Shown here piece after piece: positions 13,551 through 26,520 of a stretch of 64,000 nt of DNA. Made by a program: the position numbers and the translations under genes. How positions within the stretch are numbered: the first letter of the stretch is position 1; every line of letters starts with the position of its first letter. Under the pieces are notes generated by a model. It saw nothing but the letters and a program-made list of their open reading frames with translations, was not told where the DNA came from and searched no databases. Origin of the DNA: Nymphaea colorata (taxonomy: Eukaryota; Streptophyta; Magnoliopsida; Nymphaeales; Nymphaeaceae); contig NC_045145.1 in NCBI RefSeq assembly GCF_008831285.2, positions 20,848,040 to 20,912,039 on the forward strand, in the 5' to 3' direction.

Positions 13551-13592
13551 TTGAATTTCATGCCCTGATCAACAGTGGCAGAAGGAACAAAC

Positions 13593-16180
13593 CTGTGCAC
13601 AAAGTGGCTAATTCTTTGTGAAGATTTAACAATATATGTAACATCAATACGTGTTCCATCAACTTGGATTCTTCCAGCTTCAATAGCAGTAACCTAAAAA
13701 CAAAGGAAAGCACACAAAAGATCTCACAACATATTTAAGCAAGTCAAAAGTAGAGATGATATTTTGAAAGCACAACAAAGAGTTACCAATTTAGGGCTTA
13801 CAAAGTGAAACCTAAACATTAATTGTAGTATTGTACTGTTTGGACGAGACCCTCAAAAACGTCGTTTTGTAAAAAAAAACAGTTTAGTTAAAACTTGGTT
13901 TTAATCAGTTTGTAAAACCTGGTTTGTGTGTTTGGGAGAAACACCAAAATGATGTTTCATGTGAAAGACTTGACATGGGAGGTCAGGTTATTCATTCCCT
14001 TTTGAAATGTTGTTTCGTCAAAACTGGGTTTTTCACAACCCCAGCTTCAACTGTTACCCAAGGTTGCCTAAATGGTGTTTTGCCTCATCCAAACACACCC
14101 ATTGTATTATCACAATATATATATGATGTTTTACTAAAAAAATAATTTGATCATTTTAAAGATAAGTTTTTTATAGCTTGTGAAACTCCTATATTCTACG
14201 GAACTTCCTAATGATCATTTGTAGTTTTTGCCAAAAAAACCGTTCTTTTATACTTTATGCAGTCTTCCATTTAAAATAATTTTGACATTGAAAAACCTTT
14301 TTCGAAAACAAAAAAAAAAACTAAGAAAATCTAGAGCACAACAATACCAGGGACCATGCATTTCAGCAGATCCATAAAAGGAATAAAATTTCATGAGTTT
14401 CCAAATTCAAATACATTTTACATGTATTAATGCCTCAGAAACTGGCAATGTAGCAAAAAAATAAAATGCAAGCAACAGCCAAAAGCCCTGTGCAATACAT
14501 AGTAATCATGGGGGGGCGGGGGGGGGGGGGGGTGCGTGCTATTGCCTAAATTCATGAGCAAACAAGTCAACAACAGTCTTCCCAGCCTATCTATTCTTTA
14601 CCTGTAAGAGACACATCTATCATCAATTCTTTAGTTTCTAAAGCAGAAGATACTTTTGAACGGAAAGAGAAGAAAAACCATATTTAAAGCAAATTGAAAG
14701 GATAGGATGCAAGTAAAGCAAATGAAAACACACATAAAGTAGTCACTAATAATATATTTTTACATCTAACTGACTGCTGCTCTCTTTCACAATAAGCATG
14801 CATGTGATTTGTGCTTTATAGCACGTGGACAATCAGCCATTGCTATTGCCCTTGACAGTGGAAAGCTGACACTGACTTTTGGAAACTCCTCATTAAGCAA
14901 AAGTCTCGTTAGAAACTTCCTGTGGAATTCATTGTTTTGAAGTTCAGCATGCTTTTGCTGTTAAGTGTTAATCCATTAACCCCCAAAACAAAAGCCGCCT
15001 TGACTTCATACTGAAACCACATATTTTTTGTATAGCCTTACATGAAATGTCAAAAACATGTAGAGTTAGAAACCGAGTCAAGTTTACTGTTAAGATCCTC
15101 AGGAGATCAAAACTAATATTGACACAAGTATGCCACTCAAGGAGAAAAATGAGGATCCAATCAACAGGTAGCGTTAAGCATCTTTAATGACAGGAAATTA
15201 ATCTTTAAGCAACAACAAGCGGAAATATAACTTTCAATAGCACGGACGAAAGAAAACCATCTTAAGCATTTCCTACACCAAAATGACTATAACTCGTACC
15301 ACTACGCCAACAATGAAAAATCTGTGGGTAGAATGTCTACTTATGCCGCAAGAACAATTATCATCGGACAAATACTTAAAATTCATCAACCACAACCTTT
15401 GTAGATTGAATTTTTTAATACTAAACTAGCCGACACGAGAAATTCTCAACACGAACCCCCAGCACCCTAATTGAATCCCGGCAAAGAAATTTTCCAGGTA
15501 CATGTTACCAACTCCAACTGCACCAGTAGCTAGTAAGAGTGAGAAAATAAGGTGAGGTATATATAATATCCGTTTTGTCTCCTTTCTACTAACCCCCAAA
15601 TTGAGTTTCAGAGCATCTATGGGACCGTCTCGGTCAGCCTTTATCTTCTTGGTTTCTCTGAGCTACTGAGCTAGAACATCTCACTCGACTATTCATGATG
15701 ATGTTTCAGTACCTATCCCAGAATGCCCCATCCGCCATGAATGTGGCACTTGTCTTTAGGATTTTTCCAACTTCTTCAATAATCTGGAAAACATCCCAAT
15801 GGAACCCAACCACCACAAATGCAGATAGCAAACCAATCAGAAACTTTACGTACAAATAAAAAAACAATGAAATGTCGTCAAATTCTTGATCCCATTCCAC
15901 CAGAAAGCCAATGCCCTAGTCACTGCACTTCCGTACTTCCCATTCACATGCATACTCAAGTGAGAGAGAGACAAAGAGAGAGAGAGAGAGATACGTTGCA
16001 GATGAACTCGAAGAAGCAGGGTTTCACGAGACGTTTTCCTGCATAGATTAGTGAATATCATATGAGAGAGAGAGTGTGCGAGAAAGAGAGAGTGAAATGG
16101 GTGCCTTGCTTACCGTTCTTGAATACGTAGTCCTCGCGCTTGGGAGGGTTCAGAGGATTCTCCCATACAATCCCTTCCAT
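13593..16180 (-). pseudogene. RNA pseudouridine synthase 7-like, N-terminal exons only
   Basis: Three pieces match the N-terminus of plant RNA pseudouridine synthase 7 (RluA-type family). Exon 1 is 16114..16180 (begins MEGIVWENPLNPPK and ends at a GTAAGC donor). Exon 2 is 15995..16038 (KRLVKPCFFEFICN, AG acceptor, GTATCT donor). A later exon is 13593..13693 (VTAIEAGRIQVDGT, then YIVKSSQRISHFVHR), with AG acceptor and GT donor. Phases agree. Missing are the exon expected between pieces two and three (a W-x-GKT-x-VDLF-like stretch) and every catalytic-domain exon (the RLDRLxSG and HQIRVHLQ motifs). After the third piece only a short read-through to a stop at about 13,516 remains, and an intact PPR gene follows. 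Most likely a truncated gene remnant. A very distant or divergent set of exons that I missed is the alternative. Confidence 0.65.
14510..14532 (+). repeat. Interrupted poly-G run
   Basis: 22 of 23 bases are G, with one C at 14,517. It lies in the long PUS7-like intron or spacer and is unusual in an AT-rich setting. It can fold as a G-quadruplex in principle. Confidence 0.8.
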
Positions 16181-16379
16181 CAACTCTCTCTCTCTCTCTC
16201 TCTCCTGGTCGTTCCCCCCTTTCTCTCTCCGCGATGATGGACAGAGTCACCGATGGAAGAAGGCGGGAACCACGAATCCAGGTCCCTGTCCTAGCGGGTA
16301 AAATCGTTTTCCCACTCCTCTCCGCTCGCCCGCCAGAATCCAGATTCCCTCGCTCGCGCCTTTTGTTCAACGAAGATGG

Positions 16380-17560
16380 GTGAGTGGCGGGACTCTGTTT
16401 CCCATCTCAAGAATGGAAAGCCCTGCTTCGCTGCTTTTCCCTCAAACGGCTAAAACCGGTTTCCTTTCGGCCTCGAAACCTTTGGATTTGATATCCGGCC
16501 CGACATCCAAAAATCGGGTATAGGCCCGACCCGACTCGACAAACAGAAGCTCGAGCCCGGTCGGATTAAATTTAAAAAATATAATATATAAATATAATTA
16601 ATTATAATAAAATATTATAACTATATATAAATATATATAAGTTAATTAAAATTTTTTAAAAATAAATTATTAGGTTCGAATCAAACTTATCAACCTACCC
16701 GGGCGGGCCCGATAACAAGTTGGGCCGGTCTAGATCCCTTTTTTCGAAGCCTGGGCCTGGGCCCGAGTTGGGCTAAGTACGGTGTAGGCGTGCACCCAAC
16801 AGCAGTTCGATGCCCAACCTTAGATGGATCACACCCAGCCATATCAAAGGACAGATCAAAGTAGGGATGTAAATGATTCCGACTCAGTTTAAGAGGTCCA
16901 AACAGTGGAGGGTTTAGACCTACTTTAGAATTTAGATAGGAAGTCACATTCATTATTTGCAGTTCATAAAAATAGCGTGTATAGGAAATGGAGCTTTCAA
17001 GTATCTACGTTATGCCCTTCAAAGCTAAACCAGTCAATTTTAACGTTCCACCAATCTAACTTACCCAAACTCTATTTCAGGTTGGGCTTGACTCTAATAC
17101 GAAATTCTTAAAAACTGGATCTGAATTTGGACCTGGATCTTATACATGTCATGCAATGGTTTGATGCTTTCATGCAAACATGTTCGCGTACAGGGAATAG
17201 TTTTCTCATTGTTCTTTAGGTTCAGTTGCACACCTTTGAGATACCAATTGCTTGTCGCTTTTCTTGTGATATGAAACCGTTTTGAGTTTTATAAAATGGG
17301 TTTATTTAACTGCTTTGGATTTATCCACCCCTAAAATTTAATTTACTCTTCATTTATAGTTTTAATCATGACTACATTTCGTCGAGAAAATTAGTCTTGG
17401 CTTGCCATAAAAGTTCCACGGTACTTAAGTATCTCAATTGAATAATCTCTCTTTCTCTTTGCATATATATAAACAAGTGAATGGTGAGTTTCATTGATTT
17501 TTTTACAACCTTCAATCACAACATATCAAAGCGACCCCATGAGTGAACTAGAGTATTTTC
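16380..17560. other. Spacer with a decayed repeat rich in 'cccgac/gggcccg'
   Basis: From about 16,490 to 16,770 the sequence alternates GC-rich words (ggcccgacccgactcgac, cgggcgggcccg) with an AT core. This looks like a degraded non-autonomous DNA transposon, but I could not define its ends. Nothing coding is seen. Confidence 0.35.
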
Positions 17561-17591
17561 GATAACCAAAGCTATATATATATATATATAT

Positions 17592-17651
<60 letters not shown>

Positions 17652-17900
17652 GGCTGCTCATATACATTTTGATTATGTTTCAATTTAGACTTCCAAATTA
17701 ATAAACGTAGTTCTAACTTGGTACTCAGATTTTCTTCCAAACTATGCAATTCCCAAATGACTGGTTGGTTACATCAAGCTTCATGATCAGGGAGGTTCGG
17801 AAGTGAAATTTTTCTCTAAGAAGTAGTTTGGCAACAAGAAGTTTCTTAAAATTTATGCAACACTAATATAGATTGGAGAATATTCATAGAACAGTAATTA
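17340..17900. repeat. Segment repeated at 25,770-26,520
   Basis: Matching stretches include 'ttttaatcatgactacattt', 'ccataaaagttccacggta', 'aaatgactggttggttaca' and 'cttcatgatcagggaggttc', in the same order and strand. The copies differ in the microsatellite between them: (AT)(GA) here, (AT)(GT) in the other. Confidence 0.85.
17572..17652. repeat. (AT)n(GA)n microsatellite
   Basis: Compound dinucleotide array visible directly. Confidence 0.95.
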
Positions 17901-18597
17901 TAGTGCCAATGTTTTATTAATATGCAACAATCTATGAGGCAAATTGATATGACGCTCACGAAGTGTCTCACAAGCCACCAGTGGTCGTTTCGTAGGAAGA
18001 ACATTTACTGCCAAACTACTCTAAGGAGACAGAGGTATCCATTGGTTTCATATAACTATTGCCCAAGACGTCAAAACTAATTGGACATTAAGAGATTATC
18101 GTGGCTTTGAATAAGCGATGAAATAAAGCCATCCTGAGCAGTAACGACTAATGTACATTGTAAACAGTTCAAATTAAAGCCAGATTCAGCATTTAACTTG
18201 TTCTATTAATTAATCATATTGTGTGCAACTATATTCAAATTTAAGATCGGAACAGACCCTTTTATTTCTCAAAAGGTGAATTCAGTTCTGACCAGCACAA
18301 GATTGACATGGGACTAGAATTCACTTTCAACAGCAAAATTGCATATCAAATCCAAATTCAATTCAGATAATACATATGGACACATCTGAAATATAAATTC
18401 CGTCGAATTTAGTGCAGCTGAAAGGAAAAATAAAATTTCCACACCATATCTTAAGTGCCCAAAATCCCAGGTTCATTAGAGCTACATGTGCCAGAATAAG
18501 TTTAATTAAATATTCAGGTCTTAACCGCATCCAAACGGGTATTATCCTACAAGTTGCACCTTGATCACCTGTCTGTCACAAAAAAAATAAATTAAAA

Positions 18598-18601
<4 letters not shown>

Positions 18602-18654
<53 letters not shown>
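18602..18654. repeat. (AT)n microsatellite
   Basis: Uninterrupted AT array. The corresponding place in block 2 (about 36,245) lacks it: the flanking words are joined there. Confidence 0.9.
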
Positions 18655-18656
<2 letters not shown>

Positions 18657-18767
18657 CCCATTGACATTTTTTTCACGACTTGATCAATCATAAGGAATGT
18701 GTTCGGTTCTAAGAAACAGCAAATCACATCATTCAAAACGATGTTAGGCGGCCCGTTAACAAGGCAT

Positions 18768-18867
<100 letters not shown>

Positions 18868-19199
18868 GATGACTTTAGTTTTTCATACTCACCCAGCCAT
18901 ATTTAATTAAAACAGTATGTTCCAATGGTTAAGAGAAAAAGATGATGGTAATTTAAGTCATGCAATATTAGTTCATACTTTTAGCTTGTTGTTTTGTTCT
19001 CAACCGTCGATCTCCTTAAAATGAACTACCCTAGTTAGTTTATTGTATTACTAAACAATATTAAGTGAAAAACCAATCTTAAGAGTTTAATTAATAACTA
19101 TTTTCAAAACACTGGCCCATGAAAACAACGTCAACATGCACACGTAATTATTGAGAAAATTATAGAAAATGTTTTTGACCTTTTAAGTCAATGGAACTT

Positions 19200-20357
19200 C
19201 ACATCAGGTCTCCAGTTATTAGAAAAATTAATAACTGGGGGTGCTGGGATTACTAACTTCAGTTGGGCTTGTGAGTCTTCTTTGTGTTCTTGGTGGTTGC
19301 GTCTGGTAACTGAGCACTCTCCTATCACCTTGTTCATTTGCTCTAAATTTGACCTGCCTCCCCATACTCTTTCGAGTACTTCAATCTCTCATACATATTC
19401 ATCTCACTTTTGGTGCGACCTGCTTTCTACCATTCTTCTCTTCCTCCGCCTTGCTGATCTCCCATCGTACGCGTCCCTATACTGGTCCCTTTCACATTCC
19501 CATGAATTCACTTTTTCTTCTTGCTATCTGGCCTCCTTTGGTTCTTTCGTGGCGTCGCTTCCACCCCGATATCTTTGGTCTCCTGGCCCTTCTCCTCGTG
19601 CCATTGCTTTTGTTTGACTTATTTTCGTTGGCTACATCAACACTTTTGACCACTTGCAGCGCCTTGACGTCAGTTTAGCTAACCAATGTCCCCTCTGTCT
19701 CGTTGCGGCTGAGTTTCAGGTTCACCTTTTTACTTCTTACCTTTTTTTCTTTAGTGTTCTTACCTCTTTCTGGTCTTCCCTTGTTATTAGTTTTTCAGAT
19801 CTACCTTCCATTCGTTTTTTTCCTCTTCTCCGGTCCAAAATCAAAGTGCTCCATATTCAATTAAGCCTTTTCCAAAATCCCACATTGTATGGGCTTGATG
19901 TTACATTCAGTGTTAACTTCATTAGCCAATATCTGCAGCAGCTTTGAGAAGGCCATTTTCAACTTGTCTTTACATGATATTCATGAAACTATTTCTGATA
20001 ATTGTTATCTTTTGCCATACCTTCTCTAGTTCAGATTGGTCTGGATGTCATGATGCCCCAGGTTCTACCGCTGGCTGAAATTGCATCTTATGGAGTGCTA
20101 AAAGCAGCCAATTTTTGCTGGATCAACCATCAAAGCATAATAGCATTCAACAACACCAACGTAGTATAATATTTAACACGGATTTCATATGTTAAAGGAT
20201 GTTGGACTATATTTTTTTCATCATCCTCTTTTATGTTTATGTTGTGACAATCTGTCCGCTTTATAAATGTATATCCTACTGTAATAACAACGAGGAAATG
20301 ATTAACATGCATTCTCTAGATAGTGAGAGGCAAACATTCATGTAACAAAACTTGGTA
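19200..20357 (+). mobile_element. Remnant of the copia element, reduced copy
   Basis: From about 19,830 to 20,225 this matches the reverse-transcriptase/RNase H end of the block 2 copia element (39,196-39,615), and 20,266-20,357 matches part of its 3' LTR (from 39,978). The intervening tail and the end of the LTR are deleted. The 19,200-19,830 part has no block 2 counterpart that I can see. It may be an integrase-region remnant, but that is weak. Confidence 0.6.
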
Positions 20358-20677
20358 GGCCGATCTGAACACCACCATTGTTGTTGATGCAGTTGTATCT
20401 CTGAACACCATGTTGCTGCACTCCTCTAGATCTGCCACGAGATAAGCCACGATTGCTAGGTATATCGTCAAATCAGGAATGGGAAGGCATAAAAAAAGAG
20501 AGTAGGCGGGCAGCAAAAAGGGACGGGTGTGAGTTGTGACGACGAAGTTCACCTAGAGAAAATAATATGGCAAAAGATGAAATTAGTTGAATGTGAAAGC
20601 CAAATAACATCGGTTGATTAGATGAAAGCAAGGTGGTGGAGATGGTCAAAGGTGAGATCCAACAAGCCAAAAATCCA

Positions 20678-22852
20678 TTAATCTAATAGTGAAGGACCAT
20701 CGTCATCCTTCAGCCAATCCCAAAAAAATGGATCGCAGAATAAGTCATCAAATTCAGCATCATTAAGGAAGAAATCTCCTCCTGGTGCAAACTCCCCTAG
20801 GTCCAGATCTCCAGGCAGCGATGGCAGATCGGAGCTTGATGGATTCGGCGCAGGAAATTGTTGTGGCGTCTTCTCAATGTCCAGCGGCTGCGAAGAGCTG
20901 GCCGGAGGGTTGAGATTGGGTTCCCTTCGTGGACAGATCTGGCCCAGCAACTCACGCTGTCTCGTGGAGACTCTGTGAGCCTTCGGCCTGTGGACGACGA
21001 CGCGAGGAGGTGTTGCTGGGATCTCTCTTGTAGCTGTAGGATTGGCCGAAAACGTTTTAGCCAAGTGGGAGTTCCAGTAGTTCTTGACGTCGTTGGCCGT
21101 CCTCCCAGGCATTCTTCCAGCAATCAGCGTCCATCTTTTTACGTGAAACGAGTTATAATTGCTTAGCCACACAACATTTTGTAATATGTAACAAAAAAGA
21201 AACGAAAGTATCTAAAGCTATATAACATACATCTTGTTTTTCAGTTTTTTAACGCTAAGGTCTATACACTTGGGCGGCTAGCCGGCGAAACTTTGCCGTC
21301 CACCATCTTTCTAAAAACTATAATCACACGAACAGTTAAAAAACTATTCAAAGTATGGCAGTAAATTAAGCAAAACATGCTTTTCAAACGGCCGGACAGC
21401 AGGCTATATTTCCTGATATCTTATAATAAATCGACCCTCTGCGTCCATTTATTCTTTAATCCTTTTTTGGATTCTTTTGGTGAGAAAGCGCCGACAATAT
21501 TGATCGCTTTTGGTGTAGTACAGTTTCGCGTACACAGTGAGATTTCATTATCTTCTAAATGTTAGATGTAAACCTGTTTCCCAATAGCCGATGCATTCTG
21601 ATGATAAGGTCCACTTCATCTGTTGAAAAGTGACCGCGCTTGATGTTTGGACTTAGGTAGTTCAGCCATCTGAGTCTGCAACTTTTCCGACACCTTTTCA
21701 GGCCTGAAATATCAAGTAAAGCACACGACCCTTCAGTAGCTACCCGAGTCTTTAATCACCTACATACCAAAGAAATATATGAAAAAATATATGAAAAAGA
21801 TCAACATAACTTTGTTTGCGCCATACTAATCGGAGGCAGAGTCGGAGTCACATATGGGCTAGTCGCCCACACCAGGTTTTTTTTTTGTTTTTTAATTAAT
21901 ATCTTTAAATATTTGTTCTTTGGCTTCCTTTATAAAATTGTCGTGACTCCGCCACAGGAGAGGAAACCACTCATTCGTTCCTTCTGGAATTTTATAATAA
22001 AACCCAGATGCTTCAAAGCCATTTGATGGCAGAACTTATCGTGAAAGTCACCCGATGTAGAAAACAAGTTGCCACAAAAAGACGACACTCAATAAGTTTG
22101 TAGCCAAATAATTTTGTTGGTTTGTCGTTGCTGCACAGAAATTAAGAAGAACGAATCAGTTCACTGCATTTGGTCCCTATTGAAATGAGAATCATGATCG
22201 CCCGTCTTTAATTGAAATGAGAATCAGTTCACGCATATAAACCCGACGAGTGCGACAGCGCCACTTCTCAGTGCGCCAAGAGAGAAGAACGTTCAGGACA
22301 CTCATCTGTCCATATACACCTTTCACCATCATATGCACCTTTCACTAAAAGTACCAAAGTACCAGAACACTTTTGGTTGCTCAAGGGAAGGATCGTTTCA
22401 CAAAAGAAGCTAGTTACCAAAGAAAGAATGTTCTAGAAAGAATGTCTTTTCCGACAAAATGAGCAAACAGGTCACGCTGCCTTTTCCGATCGATCCCATT
22501 TTGGTTGGAAATCCTTCCAAATTCAAGGTTCAAAATTAACGATCATTAATCCAGCGTACCCAAGTGAAATTAAGGAGCTTGTTGGCAGTCCTCTTTCAAC
22601 CCCTTGGGCTTAATTAACTACTAAGGGAAAGGAAAGCAAATTGGTTAAAGATTGAGTATACACGACCGGGGACTTGCCTGATCTGTGGGGAACAAGGTGC
22701 CAGTTCCCCTCCCCATACGTCTCCACGCAGTTCCTGAGCAAGCTATCTTCCTCCTTGCTCCATCCACCTCTCCTTATGCGTACACTTGCAGCGGCACTAC
22801 TGCCGACGGCTGCCGGAGACATTGCCAAGCGCCTCTGATCTTGTTCTGGCAC
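20678..22852 (-). CDS. MYB-A: R2R3-MYB activator, subgroup 6 (anthocyanin type)
   Basis: Exons 22678..22852, 21574..21703 (130 nt) and 20678..21134 give 253 aa. R2 tryptophans are W31, W51 and W71. R3 has F84 in place of the first tryptophan, then W103 and W122. The bHLH-contact signature is complete (D90, L91, R94, L98, L105, R109). The R3 motif R-T-A-N-D-V-K (113-119) is the hallmark of PAP1/MYB75-like anthocyanin regulators. R151-P-K-A-H-R156 stands where that subgroup has its KPRPR box. The C-terminus (about 205-253) is acidic and aromatic, as in an activation domain. It probably acts in the nucleus with bHLH and WD40 partners on pigment genes; that is inferred from the family. Intron 1 has a GC donor, intron 2 a GT donor. 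There is a TATA box at 22,892. Its closest relative is MYB-B. Unusual residue: His83 after IKRG. Confidence 0.92.
22676..22677 (-). other. GC splice donor of MYB-A intron 1
   Basis: The exon ends TCAG and the intron begins GCAAGT. The acceptor at 21,704-21,705 (tttcag) gives an exact MYB reading frame. No nearby GT preserves the frame and the R2 helix. Confidence 0.85.
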
Positions 22853-22891
22853 TTTTCTCTATGCAGCAAACTGGGGTTACATGCTTGAACA

Positions 22892-22900
22892 CATATATAG
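22892..22900 (-). promoter_or_regulatory. TATA box of MYB-A
   Basis: On the minus strand it reads CTATATATG, about 40 nt before the ATG, which implies a very short 5' UTR. Confidence 0.6.
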
Positions 22901-22960
22901 ACATTGCCTTCGCCTTATCGTTGAATGCCTGGTCTGGACGAAAGGTGATAGTGGGATCTA

Positions 22961-22975
22961 CGGCCTTGTAGGTGG
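22961..22975 (-). promoter_or_regulatory. AC-type MYB element upstream of MYB-A
   Basis: On the minus strand it reads CCACCTACAAGGCCG, containing ACCTAC (R2R3-MYB AC element). The related site upstream of MYB-D (60,691) is the same through CCACCTACAAGG apart from one base. MYB-B has CCACCAACAAGGCC instead. Confidence 0.45.
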
Positions 22976-23068
22976 ATACTACCTGGTCGGTACTAATACC
23001 ACAAGTTGGATCAGCATTCAATTCTCACAGGCAAGCGTCAGAGGTGAGGACCCCAAATTCAAGTAGGA

Positions 23069-23160
23069 CGATTAGCGTGGCACTTTTTGTGTACATTCAA
23101 TTCAGCAGTTGCCGTCATCGAAATAATTGATGATTAGCGTGGTACTTTTTGTGCCATGAA
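23069..23160. repeat. Short imperfect tandem duplication, period about 65 bp
   Basis: The words gattagcgtggcactttttgtg and gattagcgtggtactttttgtg occur about 65 bp apart. The second marks the place where block 2 carries its 4 kb insertion. Confidence 0.7.
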
Positions 23161-24722
23161 AGGAGGGGCATCAACATCAAGTTGAAACATTTATAGCTGG
23201 GGTCTCTCCTTGAGGCACCAAAAGTAGGCATACTGTTTAAGAGTGCGGTCTCATCTTGGGTGGTAGTTGGTATAAAATACTTATTCTATTCACTCAAGAA
23301 ATGTTGATAATAAATACACCTACTTACTCTGCTCCCACAAACTGATCCTTGCATTAACAACATTCTTTATCAAGTTTGTCTTTACATAAATAGTTTATAT
23401 AAATTGGGGATTCACCAGACTAGCGCCTAATCAAATAGTTTATACACAACCCATTTACGACTCTATTGTACAAATGGGAATTTTTGAAAAAGCACATATA
23501 TGCTTGAAGAATTTAATTTGTAATGATGAAAGAATACACTCACGATCGATTTTCTTATTGTTGAAAATATACCTTGCTTTCATGCCGTTAATACAAAATT
23601 AGTATATATTCTCATTAGGGAAGATGGTTTGAAGGGCAATTGCCATGATAAAATTTTAGTAAACAAAATTTCATGGTCTTTAATGTGCCACCAACTCTTG
23701 TTTATGCCTGTTGATGTTTATATTATCCATTACATGACCAAGGGGCAACGTTTTTCATATGTACATGTTGCCTCTTGTATAGGGCGGAGCTAGAAACTTT
23801 TTATAAGGAGAATCAAATCATAGTTTCAAAATTTTAATATCACTTTTTAAAATTTTATACATGACAAATGAAACTTTTTAAAATTGATATGGATATTTTT
23901 AATTTTTTTTAGCGGAGAAAAGAAGAGGGAGGTTGAGGTGTTGGGGGGAGGGTGTTAGAGGGGAAGGAGGTGGACCCTTGGCTCAGCCCCCTACTCATGT
24001 GCCAATAGGCTCTAAGTTAAACTACGACCTGCTATTTATGTCAAGATCCAACAAGATGGATGCAAAAAGGTGAATTAATGGGATTACAAAATCTTGAAAT
24101 CCAAATGTATAAATAATATTTTATGAGGTTTTAGAAATTTATGGTCCTAACTCTCACAACCAACAAAATTCGATCTAGACATGTGGCCTTGATATCTTTC
24201 TTTGATTAATATGCTTTCATAAACCAGCTGAGACAGACATTTTGGCTGGAGGGACACTCATTCAATAAACTAATGTTTATAGGGGCATCTATGTACATAA
24301 ACAATCAAATATTTCAAATTATTAATATAAAAAATAAATAAACTTTGCAAGGCTGGTGCAGGCGCAAGTTTCTCACACTAGCCACAATGTGGCTCTGCCA
24401 CTGATTTCATGTTATGAAACGAGTTAAAACTTGGAGAGATTTTTGATTTCAAGTATAACTAACTAGATTCAGTCAATAGAAAAAATGAGAGCGAGATGCC
24501 ATGAGACTGAAAATAGTCACAAATGTCAGTGTGCACAGGTGAGCCATAATCTCTTCAACGATATACTGTATATAAAGAGAGGGAGGGAAAAATGAAGCGC
24601 CAAACCGTCACAAATCTCAACCTGTTACAGGACCTAACCTCTTCCTTTACATACTATTATTACTTTCATCCATCAAATCAAGGATGATAATACCCTGGTA
24701 GATTAAGGAGATAAATTCCAAG
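23160..24722. other. Duplicated spacer upstream of MYB-A, no gene
   Basis: Matches 47,550-48,886 of block 2 closely (for example ccttgctttcatgccgttaa, tgtgccaccaactcttgttt). No open frame is conserved between the copies, which argues against a coding role. Confidence 0.7.
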
Positions 24723-24731
24723 GTTATACCA

Positions 24732-25077
24732 TTGTCACAAAAAACGGGGACGTCAAACGGCGAGGAAAAAAACGGGTATAATACGACAAAGTTTTATATC
24801 GAGAATAAAACGGAAAAAGTTCGGCAAATTTTTTCAAAAAATTAAACATTTAATACATCCTAAAAATTATAAAAAATAATAATTAATAAAAAACGGCAAA
24901 AAACGGGAAAATAACGGCAAAAAACGGGTATCATACGAGTATTAAACAGGTATTATACGTGCTTTTTGTTTTTTGACGTTTTTTAAAAAAACGATAATAG
25001 TACGGGTATTATACAGCAGAACTGTTTTTGGCGTTAAATATGCGTTTTTTTTTTAAAAAGAGCGTTTTTTGTGACAA
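24732..25077. mobile_element. Mutator-type MITE
   Basis: 346 bp with terminal inverted repeats: the left end begins TTGTCACAAAAAACG and the right end is its complement. It is flanked by 9-bp target duplications, gttatacca (24,723-24,731) and cttatacat (25,078-25,086), each one mismatch from the unfilled site gttatacat at about 48,877 in block 2. A 9-bp duplication is characteristic of Mutator-like elements. The interior is AT-rich with repeated 'aaaacggcaaaaaacggg' words and has no coding capacity. Confidence 0.88.
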
Positions 25078-25085
25078 CTTATACA

Positions 25086-25745
25086 TGAGATAATATCTTA
25101 ATATCTTTCGTGCCAAAGCTAAGTAGGTCTTAAATAATAATACAGTTAACACCCATCAAAGACATGACTATGAAAAGAGGGAGAGTCCATCAACGGATAT
25201 GCGGAAGCAAGAATTTCATCCTCTCCTTCAATAGCTTTATATCAACATCATGCTTTTATTATACGTTCAGCATGCTCCGTCGACCGGCCATTCATCAAGT
25301 ATCTAGAGGGAGGGATCGACGTCCCATCCAAAGTCAATTTCTAATACGGCTCCAGCCATCAAGCAAACGGCTGATTTTGTTGTGCATTTTTCCGGCGATG
25401 GCTAGCGGACACGAGCGATGGCCGAGGGTGTTGGTGTTTAATCATTTCAGGTGATGAAAACCGTTCCACAATATGCACAGACCAAAAGTGCACTGTGAAA
25501 TATTCCTCAAGATGCGATTCAATGGCCGTTGGGTCTTCGTTGGCGTTTTAATATTGCATTAAATGTCCCGGTTGAACTGAATTGAAAGAGCAGAGGGTCG
25601 CTCCGAATATATAAATAACGATCGCAACAAGCCATGGTGTGCTGGCAAATGCGACAAATGGCGCTTGCTGGCCGAGCTGGTGTAAGGTGAAACTCATAAT
25701 TTTTGTTCGTCTTCACATTATGTTTGTATGTCATTAGGTGTGGCC
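25086..25745. other. Duplicated spacer, no gene
   Basis: Matches 48,886-49,900 in block 2 (for example gacgtcccatccaaagtcaa, ttggcgttttaatattgcat), with an extra segment of about 200 bp in block 2. The short frames here are not retained in both copies in a way that suggests protein constraint. Confidence 0.6.
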
Positions 25746-25769
25746 ACATTTGCACATTCGCTTTTCACT

Positions 25770-26520
<751 letters not shown>

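Noticed and set aside
15706..15900. Candidate missing middle exon of the PUS7-like gene
   Set aside because: Its translation (ending TFMADGAFWDRY) does not resemble the expected GKT/VDLF region.
19282..19678. Two overlapping 109-111 codon frames
   Set aside because: No convincing domain; adjacent to a copia remnant and probably degraded element sequence. A weak resemblance to an integrase region was not enough to call.
20797..21123. Alternative frames over MYB-A exon 3 (also 40,935-41,261 and 58,728-59,060)
   Set aside because: They shadow the real exon and lack MYB residues. Conservation between copies follows from the real frame.
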